From Sphaerisporangium viridialbum (GTDB lineage: Bacteria > Actinomycetota > Actinomycetes > Streptosporangiales > Streptosporangiaceae): a stretch of DNA of 64,000 nt. Positions 17,169 through 25,670 of the stretch are shown one piece after another (position 1 is the stretch's first letter; the number at the start of each line of letters is the position of its first letter). The position numbers and the translations under genes were made by a program. The stretch is taken from positions 5,146,001-5,210,000 of the forward strand of contig NZ_CP187232.1 in the NCBI RefSeq assembly GCF_049674955.1, written 5' to 3'. The notes beneath the pieces were generated by a model that was not told the DNA's origin, did not search any database, and was given only the letters and a program-made list of their open reading frames with translations.

Positions 17169-17822
17169 TCAGTCATGGGGCGGGCCATGGGCGTCGCGTA
17201 CGTCGGAGAGCCAGGCTCGGGGGGCCGGGGAGCGGAACAGGTCGGTGCCGCTGACCAGCCACCCGGCGCCGGTCGCCGCGGCGCGGATGCCGATGTCGCG
17301 GGTCACCCCGCCGTCGAGCCCGAGCAGGCGGGGGGCTCCCGAGGCGTCCTCCCGCAGGGCCCGCACGGTGGCGAGGGCCGACTCGTCGAACGTCGCGCCG
17401 GCCTCACCCGGGACGACCGACATGGTGAGGACGGCCAGCTCGCGCGAGGGCACGGACGTCGCGGGGGTGCCAGGGGACAGGGCCAGGGCGGGCCGGGAAC
17501 CGCGTCGCTCGATGCGGTCGAGCGCCGCCCGCCACCCCTCGGCCTCGGCGTGGACGACGACGAGCTCGCAGAAGCCGGTCCACGCGTCGAGGCGGGCGAG
17601 CGGGTCGGTGACCATGAGGTGGGCCTCGGCGCGCAGCCCGGTCTCCGCGGTCATCGCGGCGGCCGCCTCGACCGAGAACCCGCCCTCGCGCGCGAAGACG
17701 CCGTCGGTGGTGTCCCAGTGCAGCACCTCCAGGCCGGCGTCGCGTAGCCGGTGCGCCTCACCGGCCCGCGCGGCCGGGGGGACCGACCACATCGAACCCG
17801 CGACGCGCATGCGCTCAGCCAC
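17169..17822 (-). CDS. Ribulose-phosphate 3-epimerase-family protein
   Basis: 217 residues, TIM-barrel length. The metal ligands of the RPE family are kept: H and D in HWDTTDGVF, H in EAHLMVTDP and D in LLGLDGGVT. The start SMWSVPPAA differs from the SILSADF of housekeeping RPE, so a special substrate such as allulose-6-phosphate or another ketose phosphate is likely. Its start overlaps the SorC gene by 8 bases, so the two are one leftward transcript. It serves the divergent sugar operon. Exact substrate unknown. Confidence 0.8.
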   Translation of the reverse strand: MAERMRVAGSMWSVPPAARAGEAHRLRDAGLEVLHWDTTDGVFAREGGFSVEAAAAMTAETGLRAEAHLMVTDPLARLDAWTGFCELVVVHAEAEGWRAALDRIERRGSRPALALSPGTPATSVPSRELAVLTMSVVPGEAGATFDESALATVRALREDASGAPRLLGLDGGVTRDIGIRAAATGAGWLVSGTDLFRSPAPRAWLSDVRDAHGPPHD

Positions 17823-18804
17823 CGGCGGGGTGGTCGTAGGGCTCGCGGAGCACGGCCTCGGCGAGGGCGCGGTCGGTCACCAGGGAGGACAGCAGCCCCG
17901 AACGGGCCACCGCGAGCACGGCCTGGGCCTTGTCGGCGCCCGCGGCGACCGCGATGACGCGCGGCACCCGCCGGAGCTCCTGGGCGCTGATGGACAGGCA
18001 CCGCTCGGCGAAGTCCTCTCCGACGAGGCGTCCGTGGCGGTCGATGAGGATGCCGGCGACCTCGGCCTGCACTCCCCTGGTCGCGAGCTCGGCGCGGTCG
18101 GCCTCGGACATGACCTCGCGGAGCTGCGAGATCGGCGGGTTCCACGAGCCGACGGCGACCACGGCGACGGTCACCCGGGCGAACAGCCGCATCGCCGCGG
18201 CGACGTCGGTCTGCCGCCGCAGGGCCGCGGCGGTCGCCGCGTCCTCGACGACCAGCGGCGCGAAGATGGGGTGCGCCTTGCCGCCCGCGCTCAGCGACGC
18301 CTTGCGCACGACCTCGACCGGTGACTCGGCGAGGTCGGAGCCGACGGCCCCGGTGAGCTGGACGACCGAGACCGGCGGCAGGGAGGTGAGGCCCTCGGTC
18401 ATCGCGGTGAGGGTTCTGCCCCACGCCAGGCCGAGGACGTCGCCGGCGTGGAGGGTCTCGGTGAGCAGGGTCGCGGCGGCGGCACCTACCTGGCCGCGCA
18501 CCTGCGCGTCGGTGCCGAGGGTCTCGACGACGATCGCCTCGCGGAGCCGCATATGCGCGCTGAGCTGGGCGGACATGACGTCGTCGACATATCCGGCGTC
18601 CCTTAGAGTGATGGTCACAATTCCGGTGCTCTTCGCCTGCTCAAGGAGCCGGGCGATCTTGAACCGCGAGAGCCCGAGCTCCTTGGCGATCTCCACCTTC
18701 GAGACGTCATCGATGTAGAAGCGTCTCGCGACGGTCGCCATGAGCCTCCTTTCGGCGGGAGTCACCTTGGCAATGGCGCTCATATGAGCGCTTGGATTGC
18801 TCAT
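17815..18804 (-). CDS. SorC-family sugar-binding transcriptional regulator
   Basis: 329 residues. Helix-turn-helix at about residues 18-60 (MATVARRFYIDD, SKVEIAKELGLSRFKIARLLEQA), then the SorC effector domain (GDVLGLAWGRTLTAM, VVQLTGAVG, VAAGADKAQAVLAVARSGLLSSLVTD). Members such as DeoR of Bacillus and LsrR bind phosphorylated sugars and act as repressors. The start at 18804 has GAGG 6 bases upstream. One operator copy lies inside codons 5-10. It should repress both itself and the transporter operon until a sugar phosphate appears. Confidence 0.92.
   Translation of the reverse strand: MSNPSAHMSAIAKVTPAERRLMATVARRFYIDDVSKVEIAKELGLSRFKIARLLEQAKSTGIVTITLRDAGYVDDVMSAQLSAHMRLREAIVVETLGTDAQVRGQVGAAAATLLTETLHAGDVLGLAWGRTLTAMTEGLTSLPPVSVVQLTGAVGSDLAESPVEVVRKASLSAGGKAHPIFAPLVVEDAATAAALRRQTDVAAAMRLFARVTVAVVAVGSWNPPISQLREVMSEADRAELATRGVQAEVAGILIDRHGRLVGEDFAERCLSISAQELRRVPRVIAVAAGADKAQAVLAVARSGLLSSLVTDRALAEAVLREPYDHPAGG
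18776..18791. promoter_or_regulatory. SorC operator, copy 1 (inside the regulator's 5' coding end)
   Basis: Perfect 16-bp palindrome GCGCTCATATGAGCGC. It lies at codons 5-10 of the regulator gene, so binding would act as a roadblock to its own transcription. Confidence 0.75.
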
Positions 18805-18832
18805 TCGTTACCTCACTGCGACCGCGTGCGCC

Positions 18833-18862
18833 TTGTTAGCGGACTTTGATGGACCCTATAGT
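18833..18862 (+). promoter_or_regulatory. Putative promoter of the sugar importer operon
   Basis: TTGTTA at 18833-18838, 18-base spacer, TATAGT at 18857-18862, between the two operator copies and pointing to the permease gene. The second operator begins 21 bases after the -10. Confidence 0.55.
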
Positions 18863-18882
18863 ACACAAACGAGCGTCTATGG

Positions 18883-18896
18883 CGCTCATATGAGCG
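18883..18896. promoter_or_regulatory. SorC operator, copy 2
   Basis: CGCTCATATGAGCG, sharing the 16-base core GGCGCTCATATGAGCG with copy 1. Centres are 106 bases apart, close to ten helical turns, which suits looping by a tetrameric SorC regulator. Confidence 0.75.
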
Positions 18897-18915
18897 AAGC
18901 CCGGGAGGGGCAGTT

Positions 18916-19965
18916 GTGAGATCACGCCGTATGCCGGACGAGATCGGGATCTTCGGGATCCTGATCCTGGTCGCCCTCGTCATGAGCCTGCTGTCCGGGA
19001 ACTTCCGGACCGTCGACAACCTGCAGATCCTGCTACTCAACGGCGCGGTCATCGCCTTCCTCGCCCTGGGGCAGACCTTCGTGCTCCTGACGGGAGGCAT
19101 CGACCTGTCCACGGGGTCGAACGTCGCCATGACGGGGATGCTGGCGGCGGTCGTCATGAAGGCAGGGGCCGGGTGGCCGATCGCCGCGCTGGTGGCCATT
19201 CTCGCAGGAATCGCGGTCGGCCTGTTCAACGGCGCGGTGATCCACTACCTGAAGCTCCCGCCGTTCATCGTGACCTTCTCCACCTTCGGCATCGCCGCGA
19301 GCATCCCGCAGATCATGACCGGCGCGAAGTCGGTCTCGGTCACCGACCCGATGTTCGCGGTCATCGGCCGGGGCGCCCTGCTGGGCATCCCGATGCCCGT
19401 CGTGCTGGTCATCGTCGCCGCCTGCGTCCTCACCTTCTTCCTGCGCAGGACCGCGACGGGCGTGCACATCTACGCCGTCGGCGGCAACACCGAGACCAGC
19501 CGCCTCGCCGGCATCGGGATCGGGCGCACCACCATGCTGGTCTACGCGGTCAGCGGCCTGTGCGCGTCGTTCGGCGGCCTGATCACCACCAGCCGGCTCA
19601 TGGTCGGCTACCCCACCGCCGGCTCGGGCAACGAGCTGTTCTTCTCCATCGCGGCGGCCGTCGTGGGAGGCGTCAGCCTGTTCGGCGGCATCGGCTCCAT
19701 CCCTGGCGCCTTCCTCGGCGCGGTGCTGATCGCGACCGTGTCCAACGGCATGAACGTCATCGGCGTGGACAGCTTCTGGCAGCCGCTCGTCATCGGCGTC
19801 ATCATCCTGCTCGGCGTCAGCCTCGACACCTACCGCCGCAGGCTCTCACTCTCAGACTTCTCCCGGCTGTTCAGCCGTTCCGGTCCCCCGGGCCCGACAG
19901 CGCATGAACCGCTCGAATCCCTCTCGCCTGGCGAAGGCGCTGTTTCTCTCGAAAACCGGAGGTAA
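18916..19965 (+). CDS. Sugar ABC transporter permease (RbsC-like)
   Basis: 349 residues with 8-10 hydrophobic segments. The signature FVLLTGGIDLSTGSNVAMTGM and VGGNTETSRLAGI are those of ribose-type (CUT2) permeases. GTG 18916 is preceded by GGGAGGGG. Only one permease gene exists here, so the channel is probably a homodimer. The last 40 residues are polar and unlike the family. First gene of the importer-catabolic operon. Confidence 0.9.
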   Translation: MRSRRMPDEIGIFGILILVALVMSLLSGNFRTVDNLQILLLNGAVIAFLALGQTFVLLTGGIDLSTGSNVAMTGMLAAVVMKAGAGWPIAALVAILAGIAVGLFNGAVIHYLKLPPFIVTFSTFGIAASIPQIMTGAKSVSVTDPMFAVIGRGALLGIPMPVVLVIVAACVLTFFLRRTATGVHIYAVGGNTETSRLAGIGIGRTTMLVYAVSGLCASFGGLITTSRLMVGYPTAGSGNELFFSIAAAVVGGVSLFGGIGSIPGAFLGAVLIATVSNGMNVIGVDSFWQPLVIGVIILLGVSLDTYRRRLSLSDFSRLFSRSGPPGPTAHEPLESLSPGEGAVSLENRR

Positions 19966-19971
19966 TTCCCC

Positions 19972-20973
19972 ATGCAGCGACGTTTCTCCCTCGCCGCCGG
20001 CGCGGCGCTCGCCGCGCTGACCCTCGCCGGATGCAGCACGGGGGTCGACACCGGCGCCCAGGCCGGCGCCGGCACACCCGAGGGCGGCATCCCCCGGCCC
20101 GAGGCGTGCTCCGCCGAGTCCAAGTACGTGGCGGTCGCGCTCCCCAACCTGACCAACCCCTACTACGTGGCCATGAAGAAGGGCTTCGAGACGGCCGGCC
20201 AGGCGGCGGGCTTCAAGACCGAGGTCCAGATCGCCAACGACGACGACGCGGCCCAGCTCGCCCAGGTCCAGTCGATGCTCCAGAAGAAGCCGTGCGCGCT
20301 CGCGCTCAACCCCGTGAAGTCCGAGCCCGCCGCGGCGATCGTGAAGCTGGCCAACGACGCGGGCGTGCCGGTGTTCACCGTGAACGTCACCGTGGACGAC
20401 GCCGCGCTCAAGGCCCAGGGCGCGAGCATCGTCCAGTACCTCGGCGCCGACAACGCCGCGGGCGGCAAGCAGGTCGCCGAGCAGGTGCTCAAGGACCTCG
20501 GCGCCGACGCCGACCTCAAGGTCGGCTTCATCACCGAGCCCGACGAGGGCCCGGTCGTCGCCCGGGACAAGGGCTTCGAGGACACCATCGCCTCCGACGC
20601 CAACGCCAAGGTCGTGGCCAAGGTGGACGGCAACGTCAAGCCCGACGACAGCCTCGCCGCGACCACCGAGCTCCTCCAGGGCAACCCGGACGTGAACGTC
20701 CTGTTCACCAGCACGGGACCCGCCTCCTATGGAGCGCTCCAGGCCATCCAGAGCGGCGGCAAGAAGGTCAAGGTCTACGGCTTCTGCGCGGCCGACGAGC
20801 CGCTGACCGACCAGTACCCGGCGTGCGTGGCCCAGGAGCCCGAGGACTACGGCAAGCGCGTGATCGAGCAGATCTCCGCCTGGCTGGGCGGCACCAAGCC
20901 CGAGGCGCAGATCCTCCGCCCGCTCAAGCTCTACACCAAGGGCCAGACTCCCGCGCCGGGCGAGGTGGGCTGA
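19972..20973 (+). CDS. Sugar ABC transporter substrate-binding lipoprotein (RbsB-like)
   Basis: 333 residues; lipobox LTLAGC at residues 15-20. The periplasmic-binding fold of family 1 is clear: KYVAVALPNLTNPYYVAMKKGFE, ALNPVKSEPAAAIVKLANDAGVPVFTVN, GADNAAGGKQVAEQVL, LFTSTGPASYGALQAI. The ATG lies 6 bases after the permease stop. It captures the sugar outside the cell and delivers it to the CUT2 importer. Sugar identity is not visible. Confidence 0.9.
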   Translation: MQRRFSLAAGAALAALTLAGCSTGVDTGAQAGAGTPEGGIPRPEACSAESKYVAVALPNLTNPYYVAMKKGFETAGQAAGFKTEVQIANDDDAAQLAQVQSMLQKKPCALALNPVKSEPAAAIVKLANDAGVPVFTVNVTVDDAALKAQGASIVQYLGADNAAGGKQVAEQVLKDLGADADLKVGFITEPDEGPVVARDKGFEDTIASDANAKVVAKVDGNVKPDDSLAATTELLQGNPDVNVLFTSTGPASYGALQAIQSGGKKVKVYGFCAADEPLTDQYPACVAQEPEDYGKRVIEQISAWLGGTKPEAQILRPLKLYTKGQTPAPGEVG

Positions 20974-22596
20974 GTGAACGGGCCGACGGCGACGGCCACC
21001 CCGGCCGGAGGAGCGCCCCCCGTACCGGCGGAGGGCCTGCGCGCCGAGGGGATCGTCAAGCGGTACGCCGGCGTCCCCGTGCTCTCCGGCGTGACCGTCA
21101 CCGTCCGGCCCGGCGAGGTCGTCGGGCTGGTCGGGCACAACGGCGCCGGCAAGTCCACCCTGCTCAGAACTCTCTCCGGGGCGATCAGGCCGGATGAGGG
21201 GACGATCAGCGTCAACGGCGGCCGGATAGCGCTCACCGGCCCCGCGGTCGCCCTGAAGGCGGGCATCTCCACCGTCTACCAGGAGCTGTCGCTCCTGCCG
21301 AACCTCACGATCACCCAGAACGTGTTCCTCGGCCGCGAGCGGCGGCGCGGCACGCGGACGCTCGACGGCGAGGGCATGCGCCGGGCGGCACGCGACCTGG
21401 TCGGCCGCTTCGGCCTGCGGGTCGACGTGGACCGGCCGCTGGGCCACTACCCGGTGGCCACCCGCCAGCTCCTGGAGATCGCGGTCGCCACCGAGCGCGA
21501 CACCCGTTTCCTGCTCCTGGACGAGCCGACGACGAGCCTGGAGGGCGAGCAGGTCGACCGCCTGCTCGAACTGATCAAGTCCCTGACCAGGGAGTCGGGG
21601 CTCGGCGTGCTGCTCGTCGACCACAAGCTCGACGAGCTGTACGCCGTGGCCGACTCCGTCGTCGCCCTGGTCGACGGCCAGGTCAGGATCGCCGGGCCGG
21701 TCGAGGAGGTCGACCGCGCCGACGTCGTCCGCGCGATCGCCGGCGAGGAGGCCGCCGTCCACCTGGCCGAGGCCGGGCAGTACGACCAGCTCCCGGCGGA
21801 GGAGCTGGTCGACCTGGCCGGAGGGCGCCCCCAGGGACGGCGTCCGGTCTCTCCCCCGCCCGACGGGGCCCGGCCGAGCCTGCGGGTGCGCGGCCTCCGG
21901 GGGCCCGGTCTCAGCGACGTCTCCCTGGACGCCTACCCGGGGCGGGTCCTCGGCGTGTACGGCCTGATCGGGTCGGGGCGCACGGAGTTCCTGCGCGCCC
22001 TGGTCGGGCTGGACGGGATCGACGCCGGGCGAGTGGAGCTGTTCGGCGAGCCGTACCGGCCGCGCAACCCCTCCCACGCGCGGCGGGCCGGCGTCGTCTA
22101 CCTCACCGAGGAGCGCAAGGTCGACGGGATCGTGCCCGGGCTCGACTCCGCCACCAACGTCGTCCTGCCCGTGCTGCACGGCTTCTCCAGGTACGGCGTG
22201 CTGGACCGCCGTGCCATGGCGCGGAGCGCCACCCGGTTCATGGACCAGCTCCACGTGCGCGGCGACCGGGACGCCCCGGTCGTCAGCCTGTCCGGCGGCA
22301 ACCAGCAGAAGGTCCTGCTGGCGCGCGCCCTGGCGCAGGAGCCCCGGCTGCTGCTCCTGGACGAGCCCACCAAGGGCGTGGACATCGGCGTGAAGACCGA
22401 GATCCATCGCCTGCTGCGCCGCCTCGCCTCCGAGCAGGGCATGACCGTCGTGGTCGTGTCGAGCGAGGAGGAGGAGATCCTCGACGTCTCCGACGACGTC
22501 GTGACGTTCTCGCACGGGCGGTGCGACGGCGGCACCCGGCTCGCCTCCGAACTCTCGCTGGTCAAACTCCGGCAGGTCGCGTGGGGTGCGGCATGA
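20974..22596 (+). CDS. Sugar ABC transporter ATP-binding protein (RbsA-like, two ABC domains)
   Basis: 540 residues with two ABC cassettes, as in CUT2 importers. Domain 1: Walker A GHNGAGKST, Walker B FLLLDEPTTSLE; its signature region HYPVATRQLLEIA is degenerate. Domain 2: degenerate Walker A GLIGSGRTE, good signature LSGGNQQKVLLARAL, Walker B LLLLDEPTKGVDIG. This asymmetry is typical of RbsA. The GTG directly follows the preceding stop codon, so translation is coupled. Confidence 0.9.
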   Translation: MNGPTATATPAGGAPPVPAEGLRAEGIVKRYAGVPVLSGVTVTVRPGEVVGLVGHNGAGKSTLLRTLSGAIRPDEGTISVNGGRIALTGPAVALKAGISTVYQELSLLPNLTITQNVFLGRERRRGTRTLDGEGMRRAARDLVGRFGLRVDVDRPLGHYPVATRQLLEIAVATERDTRFLLLDEPTTSLEGEQVDRLLELIKSLTRESGLGVLLVDHKLDELYAVADSVVALVDGQVRIAGPVEEVDRADVVRAIAGEEAAVHLAEAGQYDQLPAEELVDLAGGRPQGRRPVSPPPDGARPSLRVRGLRGPGLSDVSLDAYPGRVLGVYGLIGSGRTEFLRALVGLDGIDAGRVELFGEPYRPRNPSHARRAGVVYLTEERKVDGIVPGLDSATNVVLPVLHGFSRYGVLDRRAMARSATRFMDQLHVRGDRDAPVVSLSGGNQQKVLLARALAQEPRLLLLDEPTKGVDIGVKTEIHRLLRRLASEQGMTVVVVSSEEEEILDVSDDVVTFSHGRCDGGTRLASELSLVKLRQVAWGAA

Positions 22597-22640
22597 TCCC
22601 TCACCCCGGACCCGCCCCCCAGGAAAGGCAACAGAGAACA

Positions 22641-23318
22641 GTGATGGCCGCCGCTGCGAATGATGTGCTGTCCGAGGGCCGCGAAGCCGTACGGCGGGAA
22701 GCGGGCGGCGTGCTGTCGGTCGCCGACCAGCTCGACGACAGCTTCGTGGCGGCGGCCCGCCTGCTCTACGACTGCGAGGGCAAGGTGTTCGTCACGGGGG
22801 CGGGAACCTCCGGGGCGGTGGCCAGGCGCATGGCCCACCTGCTGTCGGTCTGCGGCACCCCGGCGCTGTTCATCCAGGCTGCCGACGCCCTGCACGGCAC
22901 GATGGGAGCCGTCACGGCGGGCGACGTCCTGATCGCGATCTCGCGCGGCGGCGGGTCCAAGGAGATCAACGACCTGACCACGCGCGTGCAGGAGCGCGGC
23001 GCGCGGGCGATCGCCCTGACCGCGGTCACGGACTCCGAGCTCGGGAACCGCGCCGACCTGGTGGTCAAGCTGGAGAGCCCGCCCGGCGTCGACCCCGGCG
23101 AGGTGATCGCCATGGGCTCGACGCTGGTCACCGCCGTGTGGGGCGACGCGCTCGCGTACGTGCTGATGAGGCTGCGCGGCTACGGGTGGGAGCAGGTGCT
23201 GCACAGCCACCCGTCGGGGGCGGTGGGGCAGATCGGCGACGCCCCCGACCCGCTGCCCGCGCTGACCTTCGACGCCGGCGCGGCGGTTCGCGGGGACGTT
23301 CCGAGGGGCACGGTCTGA
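22641..23318 (+). CDS. SIS-domain sugar isomerase (KdsD/GutQ-like)
   Basis: 225 residues from GTG 22641 (ATG 22644 is equally possible); AGGAAAGG lies 12 bases upstream. A longer start at 22593 overlaps the ATPase stop but adds a Pro-rich tail unlike the family. SIS core: TGAGTSGAVARRMAHLL, CGTPALFIQAADALHGTMGAV, VLIAISRGGGSKEI. This resembles arabinose-5-phosphate isomerases (KdsD/GutQ) without their CBS domains more than hexuloisomerases. It probably interconverts an aldose and a ketose phosphate made by the adjacent kinase. A deglycase role cannot be ruled out. Confidence 0.85.
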   Translation: MMAAAANDVLSEGREAVRREAGGVLSVADQLDDSFVAAARLLYDCEGKVFVTGAGTSGAVARRMAHLLSVCGTPALFIQAADALHGTMGAVTAGDVLIAISRGGGSKEINDLTTRVQERGARAIALTAVTDSELGNRADLVVKLESPPGVDPGEVIAMGSTLVTAVWGDALAYVLMRLRGYGWEQVLHSHPSGAVGQIGDAPDPLPALTFDAGAAVRGDVPRGTV

Positions 23319-23320
23319 CC

Positions 23321-24787
23321 ATGCCCGTCGTCGCAGGCGTCGACAGCTCGACGCAGTCCTGCACCGTGGAGCTCCGCGACGCCGACGGCGGCGCGCTGCT
23401 CGGGACCGGCCGCGCCCCGCACCCGGTGACGCACCCGCCGCTCAGCGAACAGGACCCCGCGGCTTGGTGGGGCGCCTTCGCCGCCGCGCTCGACCTGGCC
23501 TGCCGGGACGCGGGCGTGCGGCCGGGCTCCATCGACGCCGTGAGCGTGACCGCCCAGTGTCACGGCCTGGTGGCCCTCGACGCCGCCGGCCGGGTACTGC
23601 GGCCCGCCAAGCTGTGGAACGACACCACGTCCGCGCCGCAGGCGTCCGCCCTGGTCGCGCGCTACGGGGCCGGGAACTGGGTGCGCGCGACCGGCCTGAC
23701 CCCGACCGCCGCGCTGACCGTCACCAAGCTCGCCTGGCTCGCCGAGCACGAGCCCGCCAACCTGCGACGCCTCGCCACCGTGCTGGTGCCGCACGACTGG
23801 CTGACGTACCGGCTGACCGGCGAGCGCGTCACGGACCGGTCCGACGCCTCCGGCACCGGCTACTACGCGGCGTTCGAGAACCGGTGGCGCACCGACCTGC
23901 TCGCCGAGCTGGTGTCTCCGGACGTCGACTGGGACGCGGCGGTGCCCCGGGTGCTGGGCCCCGAAGAACCCGCGGGGCGCGTGCTTCCCGAGGTGGCCGC
24001 GGAGCTCGGGCTGCGGCCCGGTCTGCCGGTGGGGCCGGGCGGCGGCGACCAGCATCTCGGCGCCGTCGGTCTCGGCCTCCGGACCGGCGACGTCGCCTAC
24101 AGCCTCGGCACCTCGGGGGTGGTGCTGTCGGTCAGCGCCGATCCCGTCTTCGACCCCACCGGCTGGGTGGACGGCGTCGCGGACGCGGCGGGGGGCTACC
24201 TGCCGCTGGTGTGCACGCTCAACGCCACCAAGGTCACCGACACCTTCGCCCGCCTGCTGGGGGTCGACGTCCAGGCGCTGGGCGACCTCGCGCTGGCCGC
24301 CGACCCCGACGGGGCACGGCCCACGCTGGTCGCCTACCTGGACGGCGAGCGCAGCCCCGACCTGCCGAACGCCCAGGGGGTGATGGCGGGCCTGACGACC
24401 GCCTCGACGCGTGAGGGCCTGGCGCTCAGCGTGTTCGAGAGCGTGATCTTCGGGCTGGTGCGCGGGCACCGGGCGATCGACGCCGCCGGCGTGCCGACCT
24501 CCGGCGAGGTCGTCGCCGCCGGAGGAGGCGCCCGCTCCCTCGCCTACCGGCAGGTGCTCGCGGACGTGCTCGGCCGCCCGGTGATCACCCGCGACGCGCC
24601 CGAGGCGAGCGCCCGGGGCGCCTGCGTCCAGGCGGCGGCGGTGTTCTCCGGTTCCGCCATCACGGACGTACGCGACGCGTGGTGCCCGCCTCCGGCCGCG
24701 ACCGTCGACCCCCGGCCGGGCGGCTCATCCGCGCTGATGGAGCGCTACCTGCGACTCGCCGAACACGTACAGGCCCACAACGCCTGA
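23321..24787 (+). CDS. FGGY-family carbohydrate kinase (xylulokinase-like)
   Basis: 488 residues. FGGY N-lobe: VAGVDSSTQSCTVELRDADGG, SVTAQCHGLVALDAAG, LWNDTTSAPQ, HDWLTYRLTGERVTDRSDASGTGYY; C-lobe: YSLGTSGVVLSVS and AGGGARSLAYRQVLADVLGRPV. The sequence is closest in kind to xylulokinases, which phosphorylate D-xylulose or related ketoses and polyols with ATP. The ATG is 3 bases after the SIS gene stop. It should trap the imported sugar and make the ketose phosphate that SorC senses. Confidence 0.88.
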   Translation: MPVVAGVDSSTQSCTVELRDADGGALLGTGRAPHPVTHPPLSEQDPAAWWGAFAAALDLACRDAGVRPGSIDAVSVTAQCHGLVALDAAGRVLRPAKLWNDTTSAPQASALVARYGAGNWVRATGLTPTAALTVTKLAWLAEHEPANLRRLATVLVPHDWLTYRLTGERVTDRSDASGTGYYAAFENRWRTDLLAELVSPDVDWDAAVPRVLGPEEPAGRVLPEVAAELGLRPGLPVGPGGGDQHLGAVGLGLRTGDVAYSLGTSGVVLSVSADPVFDPTGWVDGVADAAGGYLPLVCTLNATKVTDTFARLLGVDVQALGDLALAADPDGARPTLVAYLDGERSPDLPNAQGVMAGLTTASTREGLALSVFESVIFGLVRGHRAIDAAGVPTSGEVVAAGGGARSLAYRQVLADVLGRPVITRDAPEASARGACVQAAAVFSGSAITDVRDAWCPPPAATVDPRPGGSSALMERYLRLAEHVQAHNA

Positions 24788-24822
24788 CCCGCCGCCACCG
24801 ATCCGTGCAAAGGAATGGACCC

Positions 24823-25533
24823 ATGACCCTCTACGTCGACTCCGCGGAGCGCTCGGCCGTCGAGCCCCTGCTGGCCACCGGCCTGTTCGCCGGCGTCACC
24901 ACCAACCCGGCGCTGCTCGCCCGCGCCGGGCTGACCCAGGCCGACCTTCCCGCCGTCTTCGCCTGGGCGACGGGCGCGGGTGCCAGGCAGGTCTTCATGC
25001 AGACGCTGGGCACCACCGCCGGGGAGATCGTCACCGCGGGCAGGCGGATCCGGGGCCTCGGACCGGAGGCGGTCGTGAAGATCCCCGCCACGCGGGAGGG
25101 ACTGACCGCCGCGCGCGTCCTGGCGGACGAGGACGTGCCCGTACTGGTCACCGCCGTCCACCACGCGACCCAGGCGCTGCTCGCGGACGCCGCCGGCGCG
25201 CGCTTCATCGCCCCGTACGTCGGCCGCATGACGGATCAGGGCCACGACGGCGTCGCCGAGACCATCCTGTTGCACCGAATCCTGTCGGAACCGCGCACCC
25301 AGGAGCCGACCGGGCCGGGGACGCGGGAAGTGCCGGAGCCGGGGACCCTGTCCGGGCCGGGAACGCGGGTGCTCGCGGCGAGCCTGCGCTCCCGGGAGGA
25401 CGTCGCGGCGCTCGCCGCCGCGGGGGTACCCGACTTCGCGCTGAGCGCCCCGCTGTGCGAGGCACTGCTGGCCGACGAGCTCACCGTCGCCGCCGCCGAC
25501 CAGTTCGAGGCCATCGCCGCAGGGCAGAACTGA
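24823..25533 (+). CDS. TalC/fructose-6-phosphate aldolase-like transaldolase with an insertion
   Basis: 236 residues; TalC/FSA enzymes are usually about 215-220. Start MTLYVDSAERSAVEPLLATG and GVTTNPALLARAG are classic; the Schiff-base Lys is in EAVVKIPATREGL. About 20 extra residues rich in Pro, Gly and Thr (about 163-183) lie between the late strands and are encoded by a G/C-rich repeat. ATG 24823 follows AAAGGAA. It probably cleaves a ketose phosphate into dihydroxyacetone (or glycolaldehyde) and an aldose phosphate, the last step of this operon's pathway. Confidence 0.87.
   Translation: MTLYVDSAERSAVEPLLATGLFAGVTTNPALLARAGLTQADLPAVFAWATGAGARQVFMQTLGTTAGEIVTAGRRIRGLGPEAVVKIPATREGLTAARVLADEDVPVLVTAVHHATQALLADAAGARFIAPYVGRMTDQGHDGVAETILLHRILSEPRTQEPTGPGTREVPEPGTLSGPGTRVLAASLRSREDVAALAAAGVPDFALSAPLCEALLADELTVAAADQFEAIAAGQN
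25311..25369 (+). repeat. 42-base-period repeat inside the transaldolase gene
   Basis: CGGGCCGGGGACGCGGG (25311-25327) recurs as CGGGCCGGGAACGCGGG (25353-25369), 42 bases (14 codons) apart with one mismatch. It encodes the PGT-repeated insertion of the aldolase. In-frame slippage expansion explains the extra length. Confidence 0.65.
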
Positions 25534-25590
25534 CCAAGGACCGACCACCTCGAACAAGGGAACCGGTCTCGATCATCGGCCGTCGAGACC

Positions 25591-25670
25591 GGTCCCCTAC
25601 CGCAGTGCTTCCCGTACGGCCGCGGCGTCCGGTCCCCTACCGCAGTGCTTGCCGTACGGCCGCGGCGTCC
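25591..25670. repeat. Tandem 40-bp duplication at the 3' end of the HIT gene
   Basis: Units 25591-25630 and 25631-25670 are identical except for C25611/G25651. The right unit contains the last codons and stop of the leftward HIT gene; the left unit repeats those codons just beyond the stop. Confidence 0.85.

Noticed and set aside
19852..22515. An 887-residue open frame on the minus strand
   Set aside because: Shadow of the binding protein and ATPase genes; Gly/Val/Asp/Arg-rich with no domain.
17169..25533. AI-2 (lsr) quorum-signal uptake operon
   Set aside because: SorC regulator, Rbs-like importer and FGGY kinase recall lsr, but LsrF and LsrG equivalents are missing and the SIS, TalC and RPE-like enzymes do not belong.
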